This document shows positions 1-9,455 of a stretch of 64,000 nucleotides of DNA, piece by piece; the stretch's first letter is position 1; every line of letters begins with the position of its first letter. Origin of the DNA: Promethearchaeota archaeon (lineage in GTDB: Archaea; Asgardarchaeota; Lokiarchaeia; Sigyniarchaeales; SOKP01). The notes beneath the pieces are model-generated. The model did not search any database. It saw only the letters and a program-made list of their open reading frames with translations, and was not told where the DNA came from. The stretch spans positions 1-64,000 of the forward strand of contig JAEOTZ010000050.1 of NCBI GenBank assembly GCA_016839585.1, read 5' to 3'. Made by a program: the position numbers and the translations under genes.

Positions 1-9
1 AGTATTTTT

Positions 10-363
10 ATGAATAAAAAAGAACTTGAAAAAAAATTAGCAGAATTAATGGATATAGTTCCTGAGTGTGAAGGTTTGATTGCTGCTGATTCACAAGGGA
101 AAGTAATAGTTGGTCAGACCATAACTGAAATGGACCATGGGAAAATTGCAAAGGCATGTGCCGCAATTGTCAAGGATTCTAATAATTTAGGAAACGACAT
201 TGGAAAAGGGGGTTTAAAAACTACAACTATCGAGCTTAAGAATGGCTTTGCTGTTTTAGTGGGTAGTTCAGATAAAAATGTATTAATTGCTCTAGCTGGC
301 CTTGATGGTAAAGCCTCATTAGGCCTACTTAAACGTAATTTGATTTCAATTTCTAATTTATAA
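10..363 (+). CDS. Roadblock/LC7 domain protein
   Basis: A 117-residue protein that is essentially one Roadblock/LC7 domain: an N-terminal helix, then 'ECEGLIAADSQGKVI', a central helix 'HGKIAKACAAIVKDS', a strand pair around 'TTIELKNGFAVLVG', and a C-terminal helix. Family members dimerise and act as scaffolds or regulators of small GTPases (MglB, Ragulator, dynein light chains). Asgard archaea carry many of them. The ATG lies only ten bases into the window, so upstream context is lost. Its GTPase partner cannot be told from position; two GTPase genes lie about 54-60 kb downstream. The fold call is confident, the cellular role is inferred. Confidence 0.85.
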   Translation: MNKKELEKKLAELMDIVPECEGLIAADSQGKVIVGQTITEMDHGKIAKACAAIVKDSNNLGNDIGKGGLKTTTIELKNGFAVLVGSSDKNVLIALAGLDGKASLGLLKRNLISISNL

Positions 364-408
364 TTTTACTTTTCTTATTAAAAAATAGTAATTTAGGTCA
401 GAAAAAAA

Positions 409-3400
409 TTATTTTTTAGCTTTTTTCTTTTTGTCATTTAGCCCTTTTTCTTCTAATAAAGAATCTAGATCAGTAACTTTTTTCTTTTTAACTTCCTTTG
501 GTTCTTCTATTTCTTCTGGAATTTTTTTAGGTATGGGAGTAAGTTTTTTAGGTTTTTTTGTTGGTTCTTTTTTCAAATCAGACACTAATACATATTTTGC
601 TTTTCTTGGTCTCTTTTTGGCTACTTCTTCAACTGGTGTTTCAATTTTCTTTTTAATTCTCTTCGCATAAAGTAAAGTTATGATCCAAATCAATCCAAAT
701 GAACCTATTATTAGAAAAATTAGATAATCAATAAAGTAATCATAGAAGGGAGGATCAAATACATTAAAAGTCGTTTGTTTGCTAACTGTAATATTTTCAT
801 TTGTTATGATATTTTGAGCAGTAATGGAAATTGAAATATTTAGTTTTTTAATTTCAGGTATTCCTATCTTAATTATCACAAGAGAAGATTCTCCAGGTGT
901 AAACCGATTTAGTGTTGTATAATCTATTTCTACGATTGAATATTGCAACCCATCATTGATCTGAATATCGATCTCATCGATCTCAATTTGCAAAATAGAT
1001 TCTCCGATGTTATTCAAAGTAATAGATATTGTTGTAGCTCTATTCTTATAGATAAGAACCTCATTTTTTTGAATTGATATTGAAAGATTATTGGATTGTA
1101 TAAATAAATTTATTGTTACATTTTTAGATACCCCATTTATTAATGAATCACCGTCCCAACTTAATCTTAGTAATATAGAATCTTCGAAATTGAGGGTCTT
1201 AGTATCAATTGAAAATGTTGTAGAACCATTAGTATCTGTAAAATCTGAATCAATATAAACCCATGAACTAGATTCATAATGATGGCAAGAAACATTTTCA
1301 TTTACCAATATATCTCCAAACTCTGTAGTTAAAACAGAGCTAAGATTAAAAACTTGTCCATTAATGGGAGTTTTAGGATCTATGATAATATTGTTAAATT
1401 TACTGTTAAGAATTAGGGAAAATTGATAATAAAATTGATTATATGAGCTTACATAATTTTTATCTATTATATTAATTAAAAAGGATGTTTTATCTGGTAG
1501 ATATAAGCATTCATCTCTCTCAAAACCATTTAAAATGTACCAGCTTGGAGTTTCTTCAGCAATTCTTAAAGCTATTATATTTCCATCAAAATTATTGCTT
1601 GTTTCATTACTAAGTAGTGAATAATAGCTACTTTCAAATATTCCTGCTATATTATTTCCAACAAAGATAGTTACCAATGTTTTAGCGCCCCCCAATCTAA
1701 CTGGGGCATTTACACCTTCCCACACTTTTGTAACAATATTCAATGATGGTATTGTCAAATCAATATCAAATTCATACGAATCATCTGGATGCCCTGAAAA
1801 ATTTAGGCTAACTGTACTTGAAGTTGCTTCCGCGATAATCCATTCTTCATTAATATAAGATACAAAACTGACATTTATAGATATATCAATAGGGATAAAT
1901 TCATGCATATTAGAGATTTTTGTTTTAATATTAACAACTTCGTCTGGGTTTAATATATCTTGACTTTGCATGAAAGTTTCAATTAAAATAGGTAATTCAT
2001 TACCTCCAATCTCATAAATAATTTGCTCATCTAAATCAGAATTATTAATAGGATAAAACCCAGGTTGTGAAATACCTGTTGTTTCATTTATAGATGCAAT
2101 TAACAAAGTATAGTTATCAAATACTTTATTATTTATCTTTCCACTAAGTATATTTTGTTTCTTAATTGATGAATAATTGCAATTATCTAATTCAAGGTCA
2201 TAATAATCGATGTAAATAGTAATTTTATTGCAGCCAACAGCAGAACCATTTTCCCAAAAATATCCTAAATGATATTCTCCATACTCAGAAATACCCGTAT
2301 CTACAGAAAAGATAGTTTCATTGTTAAAATCATATGAAAGTACAGAATTTTGAATAATTCCACTCCAAGATTCTCTTTGAGCAATTGGGACTCCATTTGG
2401 ATCAAAGAAAGTTACATTTGCATATCCATTTGAGGGATTTGGGGCATTTTGATGATTATCTTGTATATCAACACTTACAGTTATATCATCTCCATACATA
2501 AAACCATTTGATTCCCAGAAAATTCCTTTATAGTTAATATAACTATGCATTTCGGAAATAAAATTGAAACTTGTTAAATTCAAAGAATAAATACCTCCAA
2601 TATTAGCAACTGTTGCGTTTACAACAATCTTATTTTGCATATCGGTTAACTCAGATTCTCCTCCTACTTCAGGTAATATTTCTATACCACCAGGTTTTGT
2701 TAAGTTATTCGCAGTGAAATAATCATTATAAACGAACCAAAACTCTTTAAAATTCCAATTATTAAAATTTGGACTACCTATAATAAAAGTAAAATTGAAA
2801 GTCCATTTTGGAGCTTCACTATAACTTGCATAATAAGTGGATGTAGCACCTTCAACCCAATATGCAATTACAGAATATGAAACATTAAACTTGAAGCCCT
2901 TAATAATAGATTTATTCCATAACAGATCAACTTGGAATCGATCGATATTATCATCAATAGGTGTTGAAAATGTATAGTTCCATCGGCCTATACCCCATTC
3001 TAAATAAGGCGTTCTAGATTTATTTACAGCATTTTCAATAGAATAATCTTGGATTTTTAAACCATCTTCTCCAAAATCCGATGGCATATATCCTCTAGTA
3101 ACATTTAGTTTAAAAGAATTTGCATCTAATTGAGAAGTTAAAGTAGGAGGGGGCCCCGGTAATATTTCTTTTTTAGCATTTACCCAAGTAGAACCATCAT
3201 TTTCTGTAGTTTTTAGTTGGTGTTCTGTTCTATCATCTCCGAAATTGGTCCACGGAAGGGTGACTAAGCTATAAATCGGATTAGAAATGTTAGATTTAAT
3301 GACTATGAAATAATTGTATAATTCTAAATCCTTAGTATTATCCGTATTAAATGAGAAATAAGATAAGTTGTCCCCACTATAGCTAATTACAAAGGAATCG

Positions 3401-4527
3401 ATTAATGAAGCCATACTCATATTTGGTTGTATATTATATATCGTTCGTAAATTATTCCCAGTAGGATATAAATCAAAATCTCGAATTAAAGTTGCATTTG
3501 CCTTATAAAGTGTTATGTTTAATTCAGCATTATTTGCTTCTTGAATATCTAATGTACGAATCCAAGCATAAAATCCATTAACAGTTGACTTTTCTCCTTT
3601 CAAATCGAATTCTAATGCAACATATTCTTGATCTGTAATTGGTAAATCAAGGGGATAGATCGCTCGCATATCAAATTCACGCACTTCAATCTCAAAATTT
3701 CCAAGATCAGAACGTTCAAAAATATATTGAATATAAACGCTGGGTGTGGAGTCAATATAGTTTAAATTTGTATTGATTAATCGATTCTCAATTGTTTGAA
3801 TTATTGAATCACCTTCTACTGAAATTCCATCTACCACAGTCACCCAGCTAGAATGAAAATCATCATACATTCTAATAGTTAGGTTAGCATCTTGATCAAG
3901 ACTTAAAATCATAGATACGATAAAACCTAAGATTTTTGATCTATTAAAAGGCAAATTATAGTATGTAGATGATCTCCCCGTATAACCGGCATCAATTGTA
4001 AAATTTATTACACCAGAAGAAGCTTCAATCTTATAACTTGTATCTACATCATCATCTGTTAAATAATTAAAATTTCCACTTATATATGTTCCAATATTAA
4101 TATTTATACCGGAGTATGATGTGCTAGGATTAAATGTATAAGAGATAAAATCCTCTGCATAAAGGGCACTATCATCTTCTATAATATACTCTGTTGTATA
4201 ATTATTTTGAAATGTAAAATTAAAATCTCCAGACGTAAGATACATATCTGGTGAAGAGAGTGTTGGAATTTCAAAATACTCCTGATTATCATTGGTATTT
4301 TCAGACGTATTACTTGTATAAATTCGAACATTTTGATCGTCTCCAGCACCAATGAATGTTTCATCTATATCACTACTTAAAGGTAAGGTTTCTATTTCTT
4401 TATTCTCAAAATTATTATTTTCTTCTAAATTTAAATTGGTTAGAATTTGTATATTAGTTATAAATATTAAACTTATGAAAAATACTACGACAAAAATAAG
4501 CTTTATTTCTTTTTTACGTCGAATCAA
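409..4527 (-). CDS. Giant membrane-anchored surface protein
   Basis: A 1372-residue protein with an N-terminal hydrophobic segment (about residues 10-30) that looks like a signal peptide or anchor. A very long extracytoplasmic part follows, rich in Asn, Ser, Thr and aromatic residues with many N-glycosylation-type Asn-x-Ser/Thr sites. A C-terminal transmembrane helix (about 1290-1312) leads to a Lys/Glu/Pro-rich cytoplasmic tail. The repeated beta-strand pattern suggests stacked Ig-like or CARDB-like domains, but no family was recognised. It is convergent with the Roadblock gene. A structural or adhesion role at the cell surface is an inference from topology only. Confidence 0.75.
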   Translation of the reverse strand: MIRRKKEIKLIFVVVFFISLIFITNIQILTNLNLEENNNFENKEIETLPLSSDIDETFIGAGDDQNVRIYTSNTSENTNDNQEYFEIPTLSSPDMYLTSGDFNFTFQNNYTTEYIIEDDSALYAEDFISYTFNPSTSYSGININIGTYISGNFNYLTDDDVDTSYKIEASSGVINFTIDAGYTGRSSTYYNLPFNRSKILGFIVSMILSLDQDANLTIRMYDDFHSSWVTVVDGISVEGDSIIQTIENRLINTNLNYIDSTPSVYIQYIFERSDLGNFEIEVREFDMRAIYPLDLPITDQEYVALEFDLKGEKSTVNGFYAWIRTLDIQEANNAELNITLYKANATLIRDFDLYPTGNNLRTIYNIQPNMSMASLIDSFVISYSGDNLSYFSFNTDNTKDLELYNYFIVIKSNISNPIYSLVTLPWTNFGDDRTEHQLKTTENDGSTWVNAKKEILPGPPPTLTSQLDANSFKLNVTRGYMPSDFGEDGLKIQDYSIENAVNKSRTPYLEWGIGRWNYTFSTPIDDNIDRFQVDLLWNKSIIKGFKFNVSYSVIAYWVEGATSTYYASYSEAPKWTFNFTFIIGSPNFNNWNFKEFWFVYNDYFTANNLTKPGGIEILPEVGGESELTDMQNKIVVNATVANIGGIYSLNLTSFNFISEMHSYINYKGIFWESNGFMYGDDITVSVDIQDNHQNAPNPSNGYANVTFFDPNGVPIAQRESWSGIIQNSVLSYDFNNETIFSVDTGISEYGEYHLGYFWENGSAVGCNKITIYIDYYDLELDNCNYSSIKKQNILSGKINNKVFDNYTLLIASINETTGISQPGFYPINNSDLDEQIIYEIGGNELPILIETFMQSQDILNPDEVVNIKTKISNMHEFIPIDISINVSFVSYINEEWIIAEATSSTVSLNFSGHPDDSYEFDIDLTIPSLNIVTKVWEGVNAPVRLGGAKTLVTIFVGNNIAGIFESSYYSLLSNETSNNFDGNIIALRIAEETPSWYILNGFERDECLYLPDKTSFLINIIDKNYVSSYNQFYYQFSLILNSKFNNIIIDPKTPINGQVFNLSSVLTTEFGDILVNENVSCHHYESSSWVYIDSDFTDTNGSTTFSIDTKTLNFEDSILLRLSWDGDSLINGVSKNVTINLFIQSNNLSISIQKNEVLIYKNRATTISITLNNIGESILQIEIDEIDIQINDGLQYSIVEIDYTTLNRFTPGESSLVIIKIGIPEIKKLNISISITAQNIITNENITVSKQTTFNVFDPPFYDYFIDYLIFLIIGSFGLIWIITLLYAKRIKKKIETPVEEVAKKRPRKAKYVLVSDLKKEPTKKPKKLTPIPKKIPEEIEEPKEVKKKKVTDLDSLLEEKGLNDKKKKAKK

Positions 4528-4692
4528 TAAATCAACTGTAATATCTAATTTTTGATTATTAAATTAATTAAAAATATTAAAATTTCCTAAATTTTTTAAA
4601 TTTTTTAATTTGTTTTAAGTTATATCAAAATATTCTAAAGTTTCACAATATAACAAAAACTCAATTAAGAGATCAATATTATTAAAGGTTAT

Positions 4693-6054
4693 ATGACTGA
4701 AGAAAAAATTTTAAATGAAATTGATAAACATAGGGAAGATTACATCACCTTTTTAAGAGAATTAATAGCAACAGAATCCTATAATCCTCCTGGAAATGAA
4801 AAAAATGTTGCCTTAAAAATTGAAAAATATTTAAAGGACGTAGGTATAGGTTGTGAAATTTTTCCCTTTGGAGACAATAGAGCAAATTTAATCGCTTTTC
4901 TTAATGATAATTTCAAGGGAAAGAATCTTTTATATAATGCACATATGGATGTAGTTCCTCCTGGAATTGAAGAGGAATGGAAATATCCTCCTCTCTCTGC
5001 GTTTATTAAACGTAAAAAGTATATGTATGGGAGAGGGACAGTGGATATGAAAGCAGCATTAGCGGCGATGGTGATATCATTAACAATATTGGAAAAAATT
5101 GGGATTAAGACATCAAGAAATTTAATTGTAAACGCAGTTGCAGACGAAGAAACGGGTGGTACATTAGGAACAGGGTGGTGTTTGGAAAATATTCTAAAAC
5201 CAAGATCAATTAAATGTGATTTTGTTTTAATTGGAGAACCTAGTGGACTATCTCCACTCCCAAAAACAATAATTTTTGGTGAAAAAGGTCATCTTCTAAT
5301 AAAAGTAATAACAAATGGAAAATCAGCTCATTCTATGGTACCTTTTATGGGTGAAAATGCCATCTATATGATGAGTAAAATAATAGAAAATTTAGATACC
5401 CTGGATGAATTTGTTCCAAAAGTTGATCCACCACTTTCATTAGAGGAACTAAAGAAATTGATTAATAAAGTTTTTCCAAATGAAGAAATCTTTAATCGTA
5501 TATATAATGATCAGCCTTTATTACGAAACATAATGAAATCACTAACCTTATTTACTAAGAGTTTAAATATGATTGAAGGTGGTATTAAAGAAAATGTTAT
5601 TCCCGATCACTGTGAAGCGATCATTGACTTTAGACTATTACCCGGACAAACAGCAGGAATGATTTTAGAAGGTTTAAAAAAATTAATAGACCATATTGGT
5701 TTTGAAGTACAAGATATATCTTCAGATGTTCCAAAGGAAGTTTTTGTCTCTTTAGAAATTTATCATGATGGACCATCTTCAATCTGGAAAGAATATCATA
5801 AATCCGAAATGGTAAAAAAATTAAAGGAAGTTGTAGAAAAAGTTTATAATAGAGAATCTTTCTTTTTCATTGCTCCAGGAGCAACCGATGCCCATTTTTA
5901 TCGTAATAGTGGATATTGTGAAAAAACTATTCATTTTGGGCCTGGAAGTGCTAATGAAATGCATGCAATAAATGAGAATATCGAAATTCAAGATTATATT
6001 GATGCTATCAAAATTTACACATTATTTGGTTATAATTATTTAAATTATAAATAA
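4693..6054 (+). CDS. M20 family metallopeptidase (ArgE/DapE-like)
   Basis: A 453-residue M20 amidohydrolase or peptidase. Visible family motifs are the metal-binding 'NAHMDVVPPG' followed by 'YGRGTVDMKAALAAM' (bridging Asp), the catalytic Glu pair in 'ADEETGGTLGTGW', 'GEPSG', and a late 'GATDAHFYR' plus 'FGPGSANEMHAINE' closing the metal site. These enzymes use two zinc or cobalt ions to hydrolyse N-acyl amino acids or small peptides; the family includes acetylornithine deacetylase, succinyl-diaminopimelate desuccinylase and dipeptidases. The substrate cannot be chosen from sequence and no arginine or lysine genes lie nearby. The ATG follows an AAAGG-type ribosome site. Length is normal and it appears intact. 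Confidence 0.88.
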   Translation: MTEEKILNEIDKHREDYITFLRELIATESYNPPGNEKNVALKIEKYLKDVGIGCEIFPFGDNRANLIAFLNDNFKGKNLLYNAHMDVVPPGIEEEWKYPPLSAFIKRKKYMYGRGTVDMKAALAAMVISLTILEKIGIKTSRNLIVNAVADEETGGTLGTGWCLENILKPRSIKCDFVLIGEPSGLSPLPKTIIFGEKGHLLIKVITNGKSAHSMVPFMGENAIYMMSKIIENLDTLDEFVPKVDPPLSLEELKKLINKVFPNEEIFNRIYNDQPLLRNIMKSLTLFTKSLNMIEGGIKENVIPDHCEAIIDFRLLPGQTAGMILEGLKKLIDHIGFEVQDISSDVPKEVFVSLEIYHDGPSSIWKEYHKSEMVKKLKEVVEKVYNRESFFFIAPGATDAHFYRNSGYCEKTIHFGPGSANEMHAINENIEIQDYIDAIKIYTLFGYNYLNYK

Positions 6055-6105
6055 ACAAAATTTTCCTAATTTAATTCTTATTTAAATAATGGTATCGAAA
6101 AAAAT

Positions 6106-7287
6106 TTGCATGACTTTAAAATAGAGGATACAATCCTTCTTCTTGATACTTCAAGGTCTATGTTAAGAAGAGACTTTAAACCTAATAGACTTATAGTTGA
6201 ACTTCAGACAGCTAGAAATTTTATTCAATCCAAATTATCAATTGATTTAAAAGATAGGATTTCGATATTGACTTTTGGGGAAGCTCCTAAAATGGTAATC
6301 TCCTTTTCTTACAATTCAGATAAATTATTAGAATCTTTGACAAAAATTCAAATCTCAGGTAAAGGACGTTTACATGACGGATTAGCTTTTGCTATGCAAA
6401 TGCTTATTGAAGAAATGCGAAAAATAAGTGGTAAAGTGCCAAGGATTTTCATAATAAGTGATAATAAATTACAAATTGATCCTGTAAAGATAGAACAAAT
6501 TATTAATATTGCTAAAGGATTGGGAATATATATCGATGTTTGCCAATTAGGAATGACACAAGATTACCAATTGAGTATATTAGAAAGAATAACTAAGATT
6601 ACGAAGGGAAAATTTGACTTTTTCAATAATTCAAAAGAACTAATAAATGCTGGAAAATCTTACGCTTCAAAAAAAGAATTAAAAGATGAAATAGATTACT
6701 TTTCTCCTGATAAGCAAGATAAAATTCCCCCCTTGATTAGTGAAATTGCCCTTCCTTTGAGAAGACCTACTGTCTTAGAAATTAGTTTAATGATGAGTGG
6801 AAAAGATAGAAGTCAACAGAAATGCCAAATATGCCATTCACTTAAAGCTCCCATAACAGGATCAGACTTCTTTTCAGAAGGAAGATATTGCACATCATGT
6901 GGTAAACCTATGCATCTGTCTTGTGCTGCAATGTGGGCAAAAAAAACGGAATATACCGAAAAAGTATTTCGATGTCCCTTTTGTTTTTTTTTGTTAGAAT
7001 TGCCAAAATCTACACTAAAACTAGTAGAAGAAAAAGCTGACAGTGCTCAAAAAATAACAATATTAGAGGATAATATAAACCAAACTACAAAGATGTTATT
7101 AATTCCAGAAGAAAATGTAGATAGAATCGATCTATCATGCTCATATTGCCATAGTATCTTTTTAGGAGATTTTAAAGTCTATCAATGTGAAATTTGTCAT
7201 TCTTATTATCATGAACCATGTCTTGAAAAAATGAAAAATGAAATCAAAGCTTGCAGATATTGTGGTGCTAAAATTGCATTTGACTAA
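6106..7287 (+). CDS. VWA domain protein with two RING/PHD-like zinc fingers
   Basis: A 393-residue protein. Residues about 1-190 form a von Willebrand A domain with a MIDAS motif (D14-T-S-R-S18), a 'GKGRLHDGL' region and 'IIISDN'-like strand-Asp; this resembles the Rpn10/Ssl1 type of VWA. The C-terminal half holds two Cys/His clusters with the same order C-x2-C, C-x2-C-x4-H-x2-C, C-x2-C at about residues 244-297 and 346-389. This is a C4HC3 arrangement of the RING/PHD kind. In eukaryotes VWA plus RING-like fingers occurs in Ssl1 (TFIIH) and in ubiquitin-pathway proteins. Start is TTG with no strong ribosome site; an out-of-frame ATG lies just upstream. A role in ubiquitin-like signalling or transcription is inference. 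Confidence 0.75.
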   Translation: MHDFKIEDTILLLDTSRSMLRRDFKPNRLIVELQTARNFIQSKLSIDLKDRISILTFGEAPKMVISFSYNSDKLLESLTKIQISGKGRLHDGLAFAMQMLIEEMRKISGKVPRIFIISDNKLQIDPVKIEQIINIAKGLGIYIDVCQLGMTQDYQLSILERITKITKGKFDFFNNSKELINAGKSYASKKELKDEIDYFSPDKQDKIPPLISEIALPLRRPTVLEISLMMSGKDRSQQKCQICHSLKAPITGSDFFSEGRYCTSCGKPMHLSCAAMWAKKTEYTEKVFRCPFCFFLLELPKSTLKLVEEKADSAQKITILEDNINQTTKMLLIPEENVDRIDLSCSYCHSIFLGDFKVYQCEICHSYYHEPCLEKMKNEIKACRYCGAKIAFD

Positions 7288-7365
7288 ATCATTTTAAATT
7301 TCATTTATTTAAAATATTTAAGAGATCCTTCTTTTTATTAATCAGAACTGAGAGGTGAGTTTAAA

Positions 7366-9417
7366 TTGACTACGACTAACAAAACTAAATGGGTCATCAC
7401 TTCAGCATGGCCTTATGTGAATGCTATTCCACATTTAGGAACTATGATTGGAAGTGTTTTATCTGCAGACATATTCGCTAGGTATCTCAGATTAAAAGGA
7501 GATGAAGTTGTTTTTGTTTCAGGTTCAGATTCCCATGGAACTCCTGTAGCTGTAGCTGCTAAACAGCAGAATGTAGCTGTGGAAGAATTAGCTACGAGAA
7601 ACCATGAAATCACTAAAAATTTGTTTAAAGAATGGAAAATTTCGTATGATAATTATACAATCACCCATAATCCTACTCATATTAGATTTGTTCAAGAGTT
7701 TTATCTTGATGTTCAAAAAAATGGATATATCTTAGAAAAAGAGATTGAATCACTATATTGTGAAAAAGATAATCTCTTTCTCCCAGATAGATTTGTAGAA
7801 GGGATATGTCCGCATTGTGGTTTTGAAGATGCGCGAGGAGATCAATGTGATAACTGCCAAAAGTTATTAACACCTCTCGAATTAAAAAAACCTCGATGTG
7901 TGATATGTGATAATACTCCTGAAATTCGAAAGACAAAGCATTGGTATTTGGATTTTCCAAAATTACAAGATCGTTTGAAAAAGTTAATAGAAGATAACAA
8001 GATCATCCCTCAAAATGCAAGGCAGATGTGCTTAAATAGTATTGCAGAAGGACTTCCTGAAAGAGCAATTACGAGAGATTTAGAATGGGGTATTCCGGCA
8101 CCATTTAAAGGAGCTGATGATAAAACAATATATGTATGGTTTGAAGCTGTTTTAGGTTATGTCTCTGCTGTAAAGGAATGGGCAGATAAAATCATTAATC
8201 AACCAGAGAAATTTGATTACTTTTGGAAAGATGATAATACAAAAACAGTATATTTTATTGGAAAGGATAATATAATTTTTCATTTAATTGTATTTCCCGG
8301 CTTATTAATAGCTTACAATGATGATAAAACCGAGAAAGAGAAATTAGTCCTACCTTACAATGTTTCATCTACTGAATTTTTAATGTATGAAAATGATAAA
8401 TTTTCAAAATCTAGAGGAGTTGGAATATGGATTGATGAAGCACTAGAATTAGCTCCACTAGATTATTGGCGTTTTAATTTGATTTATAATAGACCTGAAA
8501 AAAGTGATACATCATTTCTTTGGTCTGAATTTGCCAATAACATCAAGACTTTAAATGATGTTATTGGAAATTTTATCCATCGAATATTGACGTTTTTAAA
8601 TAAACAATTCAAAAGTACAATTCCTAATAGGATAAGATTTGATGATCTTGATAAAGAATTTGTGACTAGGTTAAAATCAATAGGCAATTTAGTAGGTGAA
8701 TTATTAGACAATTTTGAATTGAGAAGAGCGTTAAGAGAAATTGTTAATTTTGGAAGAGATGGAAACGTTTACCTAAATAATAAGGCACCCTGGCATTTGA
8801 TAAAAAAAGATAAAAATGTTGCTGGACATGTTTTTAATTTATGTGCCCAAGCTGTTTATGCCTTGGCAATTTTATTAGCTCCATTCATTCCTGATACATC
8901 TGTAAAAATTCTAGATTATTTAAATATTCCAGAAAAATTAAATCAATTGTCATGGAATAGTATAAATGAGAATGCTCTTAAACAAGGGCATAAAATTAAA
9001 GTTCCAATGCCAATTTTCCAAAAATTAGAGATAAGTGAATTAAAAGAAGAACTAAGTCGAATTAGAAAGAATAAAGAAAAACAAGGTGTTAAAAATTTGG
9101 TTTCTTATGAAGAATTTAAAAAATTAGATATAAGGGTTGCTTTAGTTGAGAAAGTTGAAAAAGTTCCAAAAGCAGATAAGCTATATAAACTCTCTGTTGA
9201 TCTGGGAACTGAAAAAAGAACATTAGTAGCTGGATTAGCAGAACACTATAAAGCTGATGAATTAATTGGTAAAAAGATTGTTATTTTAACTAATTTAGAA
9301 CCAAGAAAATTAAGAGGAATTTTAAGTCAAGGTATGCTACTTGCTGCTGTGGAAGGTGATAAAGTATCTATACTAACACCGGATAAAGATTTGCCTTCCG
9401 GTGCCAAAGTTGAATAA
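7366..9417 (+). CDS. metG: Methionyl-tRNA synthetase with C-terminal tRNA-binding domain
   Basis: A class I aminoacyl-tRNA synthetase of 683 residues that charges tRNA-Met. The HIGH-type motif 'PHLGT' is near residue 22, a zinc-knuckle insertion has paired Cys ('CPHCGFEDARGDQCDNC', 'CVIC'), and the KMSKS-type loop reads 'KFSKSRG' near residue 345. The last ~105 residues form an EMAPII/Arc1p/Trbp111-like OB-fold tRNA-binding domain ('LDIRVALVEKVEKVPKADKLY', 'NLEPRKLRG'). That fusion is common in bacteria and some archaea. The TTG start lies 8 nt after a strong AGGTG ribosome site. It is intact, alone on its strand, and followed by a T-rich stretch. Confidence 0.95.
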   Translation: MTTTNKTKWVITSAWPYVNAIPHLGTMIGSVLSADIFARYLRLKGDEVVFVSGSDSHGTPVAVAAKQQNVAVEELATRNHEITKNLFKEWKISYDNYTITHNPTHIRFVQEFYLDVQKNGYILEKEIESLYCEKDNLFLPDRFVEGICPHCGFEDARGDQCDNCQKLLTPLELKKPRCVICDNTPEIRKTKHWYLDFPKLQDRLKKLIEDNKIIPQNARQMCLNSIAEGLPERAITRDLEWGIPAPFKGADDKTIYVWFEAVLGYVSAVKEWADKIINQPEKFDYFWKDDNTKTVYFIGKDNIIFHLIVFPGLLIAYNDDKTEKEKLVLPYNVSSTEFLMYENDKFSKSRGVGIWIDEALELAPLDYWRFNLIYNRPEKSDTSFLWSEFANNIKTLNDVIGNFIHRILTFLNKQFKSTIPNRIRFDDLDKEFVTRLKSIGNLVGELLDNFELRRALREIVNFGRDGNVYLNNKAPWHLIKKDKNVAGHVFNLCAQAVYALAILLAPFIPDTSVKILDYLNIPEKLNQLSWNSINENALKQGHKIKVPMPIFQKLEISELKEELSRIRKNKEKQGVKNLVSYEEFKKLDIRVALVEKVEKVPKADKLYKLSVDLGTEKRTLVAGLAEHYKADELIGKKIVILTNLEPRKLRGILSQGMLLAAVEGDKVSILTPDKDLPSGAKVE

Positions 9418-9426
9418 AAGTTATGA

Positions 9427-9453
9427 GATTTTTCTTTTTTTTTCTTTTTTTAA
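9427..9453 (+). terminator. T-rich terminator after metG
   Basis: A run of Ts broken only by two Cs begins just after the metG stop codon and sits between convergent genes. Archaeal transcription commonly ends on T-tracts without a hairpin, so this is a plausible terminator for metG. Confidence 0.5.
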
Positions 9454-9455
9454 AC

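Noticed and set aside
431-670. Plus-strand frame rich in Phe/Ser opposite the giant surface protein tail
   Set aside because: Mirror of the Lys/Glu-rich tail coding sequence; low-complexity shadow.
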